Source of the DNA: Mediterranea massiliensis
GTDB lineage: Bacteria; Bacteroidota; Bacteroidia; Bacteroidales; Bacteroidaceae
Length of the DNA stretch: 64,000 bases
Direction of reading: 5' to 3'
Assembly: GCA_015060685.1 (NCBI GenBank)
Contig: SUXZ01000011.1
Location: 20,840-84,839, forward strand
The notes below the pieces were generated by a model. The model searched no databases, had not been told where the DNA came from, and was given only the letters and a program-made list of their open reading frames with translations. This document shows positions 61,240 to 64,000 of the stretch, piece after piece (position 1 is the first letter of the stretch; every line of letters starts with the position of its first letter). The position numbers and the translations under genes are program-made.

Positions 61240-63768
61240 TTATAAATCCACTACCGTGATGCCTGCACCTCCAAACTGTACATGCTCGTCTTGGAAATGC
61301 ATCACGCCCGGTACCGTTTGCAGGTATTGGCGAATCAGTGTGCGCAGAATGCCCGTGCCCGTTCCATGCAGAATACGCACGCGGCTCATACCCACCAGTA
61401 TGGCATCGTCTATGAAGTAGGTTACGGCTTGCAATGCCTCGTCGCCTCGCATGCCTCGCACGTCGATGTCTTGTTTGAAGTGGAGTTTCTTTTCGTACAT
61501 CACGTCGTGTGTTTGTGTGCTGACAAAGGTGCTTTTGGTGCTTACATCCGCTTGCTTAATTTGCGCTTGCGTCACCTCCAAGCGTTGTAGCTTAACAGTA
61601 GTTTTCAAGCTGCCAAAAGCTACTACGGCATTCTTGCCGTTCACCTCCATCACCTCGCCAACCGATGTCTGTCCCTTTATCTTGACGTGTGCGCCCGGCA
61701 CAATCTTGGCCAGTTGCTCTGCCTCTTTGCGTGCTTGCAGGGCAGCCTGTTCTTCGGCCGACAAGATGGGAGCGCCACCCTTTTGCGCCTTTTTCTCTTT
61801 CCGTCGGGCCTGTTTCTCTTGCAGGCGTTGCATCTTGCGAGCAATCTTCTCTTCCTGCTCTTGTGCTGCAATGTCTTCGAGCGATTGTCTGAAGTCGGTC
61901 AGTTCCTGACGTGCCTGGCGTGTCTTCTCCTTCTCGGCTTGTGCCTCCTTGATGGCGCGAATCGTATTCTCTATCTTGGCATTGGCTTCGCTCATCAATT
62001 GTTCGGCCTCCTCCTTGGCTTTTCGAATAATCTCTTTGCGCTGCTTCTGCAACTCCTCCATTTCGCTTTGGTAGCGACCGATGGTCTCTTCCATCAGCTT
62101 CTCGCGTTGGCGTATGTTCTGTCGTTTGTTCTCCCAGTAACGCTTGTCGCGCACAATGTCTTGCAGATACTTGTCGCTTTGAATGTATTCGCTACCCACA
62201 ATCTCCGAAGCATCGGCAATGACCTCTTCGGGAAGACCTATCTTGCGCGCAATCTCCACGGCAAACGAACTACCTGGTTGACCTATCTGTAATTGAAACA
62301 ATGCTTGCATCAAGTGACGGTCGTACAGCATCGCTCCATTCACTACACCTTCGTGATTGTCGGCAAAGTGCTTCAAGTTCTGATAGTGGGTAGTGATAAC
62401 GCCAAACGTGCGTTTTTCGTTGAATCGCTTCAGCACCGCCTCGGCAATGGCACCACCTATTTGTGGCTCGGTACCTCCACCAAACTCATCAATCAGAATC
62501 AAGCTATGTTCGTTGCAATGGCGCATCATCAGTTTCATGTTGGTCAAGTGTGAGGAGTAGGTACTCAAGTCATCTTCCAAACTCTGCTCGTCGCCAATAT
62601 CAATAAATATACTGCCGAAGATACCGGCCTGGCTTCGTTCGTGTAGGGGAATGAGCAAACCACATTGCAACATGTATTGCAACAAACCAACCGTTTTCAA
62701 GCAGACCGACTTACCACCAGCATTGGGGCCGGATATAATCAATATGCGCTGACTTTTATGCAACTCGATATCCAACGGCACTACTTTCTTACCATGCTTT
62801 GCCAATGTCAATTGCAACAATGGATGGATAGCTGTGGTCCAATCAATATGTGGCTTGCTGCACAAGGCTGGCTTCAAGCTATTGCTTTGCACAGCAAACA
62901 ACGCCTTAGCTCGAATAAAATCGATCTGAGCCAAGAACTCATACGACAATAATACATCGGGAATGGCAGGGCGAAGTTGAATACTGAACTCTGTCAAAAT
63001 ACGAATAATCTCACGGCGTTCCTCATTTTCCAATTCGCGAATACGGTTGTTGGCTTCTACCACTTCTGCAGGCTCGATAAACACCGTCTTACCACTGGCC
63101 GATTCATCGTGAACAATACCACGAATCTTGCGCTTCAAGGCGGGAGCCACAGGAATTACCAAACGACCATCGCGCAGCGTAGGCGTAACATCTTTCTCTA
63201 CCACACCTTCGCTTTGTGCACTGCGTAGGATATTATTAAGCGAGCGCGAAATGCTACTCATCGTGCTTTGCAATTCGCGACGAATACGCGATAACTCGGC
63301 AGAGGCATTATCCTTTATCTTGCCATAAGGCGAAAGGATGGCATTGATGCGACTGATGAGTTGCGGAAACACCATTATGTCGCCGGCCAATTGGCGAAGG
63401 CAAGGGTAGGGGCTATCCGATTCGTCTTCGGCATCGCGCATCAAGAAACTTACAATATCACGAATCGTCTCCAACGAGCGACGAAGGTCGAACAGCTCGT
63501 TTTCGTCCAAATACATTCCCTCTACACGAATGCGGTGTAGCGATGGGCGCACATCAAAGAAGTATTGAGCAGGGAAACCATCTTCCTCTTGCAAGATGCG
63601 TACAAACTCGCACACTAAGTCGAGCTGACTATTCACCTCGGCATAGCGATCGCTGAATTGCATTTCATCCACACGTTCTTCGCCCAACGGACTGAGGCAT
63701 TTTTCCTTCAGCAAGTGGCGTATTTGGTCGAAACCTATTTTCTGTTCAAAGTTGTTTGGGTAAATCAT
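61240..63768 (-). CDS. mutS2: Endonuclease MutS2
   Basis: An 842-aa protein. A MutS core and clamp lead to the ATPase domain with Walker A ISGPNAGGKSVCLKTVG and the DEFGGGTEPQIGGAIAEAVL region. A coiled coil (about 520-690) is followed by a C-terminal Smr nuclease domain with DVRGMRGDEAL and HGTGTGILR. It lacks the mismatch-binding N-terminal domain, as usual for MutS2; roles are recombination control and ribosome rescue. The start at 63768 (MIYPNNFEQKIGF) is preferred to the in-frame ATG at 63783. Confidence 0.95.
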   Translation of the reverse strand: MIYPNNFEQKIGFDQIRHLLKEKCLSPLGEERVDEMQFSDRYAEVNSQLDLVCEFVRILQEEDGFPAQYFFDVRPSLHRIRVEGMYLDENELFDLRRSLETIRDIVSFLMRDAEDESDSPYPCLRQLAGDIMVFPQLISRINAILSPYGKIKDNASAELSRIRRELQSTMSSISRSLNNILRSAQSEGVVEKDVTPTLRDGRLVIPVAPALKRKIRGIVHDESASGKTVFIEPAEVVEANNRIRELENEERREIIRILTEFSIQLRPAIPDVLLSYEFLAQIDFIRAKALFAVQSNSLKPALCSKPHIDWTTAIHPLLQLTLAKHGKKVVPLDIELHKSQRILIISGPNAGGKSVCLKTVGLLQYMLQCGLLIPLHERSQAGIFGSIFIDIGDEQSLEDDLSTYSSHLTNMKLMMRHCNEHSLILIDEFGGGTEPQIGGAIAEAVLKRFNEKRTFGVITTHYQNLKHFADNHEGVVNGAMLYDRHLMQALFQLQIGQPGSSFAVEIARKIGLPEEVIADASEIVGSEYIQSDKYLQDIVRDKRYWENKRQNIRQREKLMEETIGRYQSEMEELQKQRKEIIRKAKEEAEQLMSEANAKIENTIRAIKEAQAEKEKTRQARQELTDFRQSLEDIAAQEQEEKIARKMQRLQEKQARRKEKKAQKGGAPILSAEEQAALQARKEAEQLAKIVPGAHVKIKGQTSVGEVMEVNGKNAVVAFGSLKTTVKLQRLEVTQAQIKQADVSTKSTFVSTQTHDVMYEKKLHFKQDIDVRGMRGDEALQAVTYFIDDAILVGMSRVRILHGTGTGILRTLIRQYLQTVPGVMHFQDEHVQFGGAGITVVDL

Positions 63769-63811
63769 GCGGCGAAAATACAACTATTTTATGAAAAAAC
63801 CGCGAAAGATG

Positions 63812-63842
63812 CTTGCAGAAATGAAAATCATTCGTACCTTTG
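63812..63842 (+). promoter_or_regulatory. tRNA-Ser promoter
   Basis: CTTG (63812-63815), 19 bp, TACCTTTG (63835-63842). The -33 element has one mismatch. Start site about 35 bp before the tRNA. Confidence 0.7.
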
Positions 63843-63881
63843 CAGCGCTTTTAGAGAAAAGCACTTCTTGATAGAAGTTTT

Positions 63882-63966
63882 GGAGAGGTGGCAGAGTGGT
63901 CGATTGCGGCGGTCTTGAAAACCGTTGTACCGAGAGGTACCCGGGGTTCGAATCCCTGTCTCTCCG
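63882..63966 (+). tRNA. tRNA-Ser (UGA anticodon)
   Basis: An 85-nt gene folds as a class II tRNA. The acceptor stem is GGAGAGG paired with CTCTCC, the anticodon loop is CTTGAAA with TGA at 63916-63918, a variable arm GTACCGAGAGGTAC follows, and the T-loop is GGGGTTCGAATCCC. The discriminator base is G. CCA is not encoded, so it would be added after transcription. Confidence 0.97.
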
Positions 63967-64000
63967 CAGAACGCCGAAGACAAAAGGCGGACAAAATTAG

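Overview
The window is chromosomal DNA from the order Bacteroidales, most like Bacteroides, Phocaeicola or Prevotella. Many promoters fit the Bacteroidetes pattern TTTG-N19-TAnnTTTG, and most genes lack a Shine-Dalgarno site. Several families are typical of the group: BtuG-type lipoprotein, GGGtGRT protein, PadR/PspC pair, DUF4290, DUF4250, PepSY-like and DUF4738 proteins, and Rnf in the order BCDGEA. I see no prophage, insertion sequence, CRISPR array or rRNA. The species cannot be fixed from the sequence alone.

Layout. 1-1.2 kb: GGGtGRT protein (cut by the window edge) and a NifU-like scaffold. 1.5-5.7 kb: a lipoprotein pectate lyase (PL1), a GH3 glycosidase and a DUF4375 protein. 5.8-12.8 kb: a NigD-like lipoprotein, a Yip1-type membrane protein, smpB, a short metH, rmuC and map. 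12.9-15.4 kb: a glycine-zipper lipoprotein and a padR-pspC operon. 15.4-21.1 kb: rseC-like gene and rnfBCDGEA, a Na+/H+ translocating ferredoxin:NAD+ oxidoreductase. 21.1-24.4 kb: galE, then gmd-fcl for GDP-L-fucose. 24.6-29.7 kb: FadL-type porin, ddh, ruvA, a tiny basic ORF and an RluA-type pseudouridine synthase. 30.2-34.7 kb (minus strand): DUF4290-rimM-M23-dxr-rseP. 34.8-43.4 kb: tsaB, yicC-gmk-TIGR04076-nadD-mfd, dnaK. 43.4-46.4 kb: a more AT-rich patch with an orphan vsr and a TraX-family gene, then an unrecognised membrane protein. 46.6-50.0 kb: a two-component system (RprY/RprX type), a SIMPL protein and a PepSY-like protein. 50.1-55.9 kb: a cobalamin riboswitch and btuB-btuG-btuF-btuC-DUF4250. 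55.9-63.8 kb: trpB2, two small Spy-like proteins, a DUF4738 lipoprotein, a second PepSY-like protein, sdaA and mutS2. The window ends with tRNA-Ser(UGA).

The least explained structure is between the genes. Seven intergenic sites carry short tandem arrays of a dyad-symmetric unit. The core sequence differs between sites, but the period is 22 bp at six of them and 21 bp at the seventh. Three further regulatory patterns stand out. An 11-bp direct repeat (TTCAG...TTCAGAAT) sits at an identical distance from the -7 element in front of the response-regulator gene and of the first PepSY-like gene. A two-block element with identical internal spacing precedes both Spy-like genes. Dyads and a sigma-54-like site precede dnaK.

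The genes suggest an anaerobic gut commensal. It imports B12 under riboswitch control, uses B12 in a MetH that lacks the reactivation domain, conserves energy through Rnf, attacks plant polysaccharide and makes fucosylated surface glycans.
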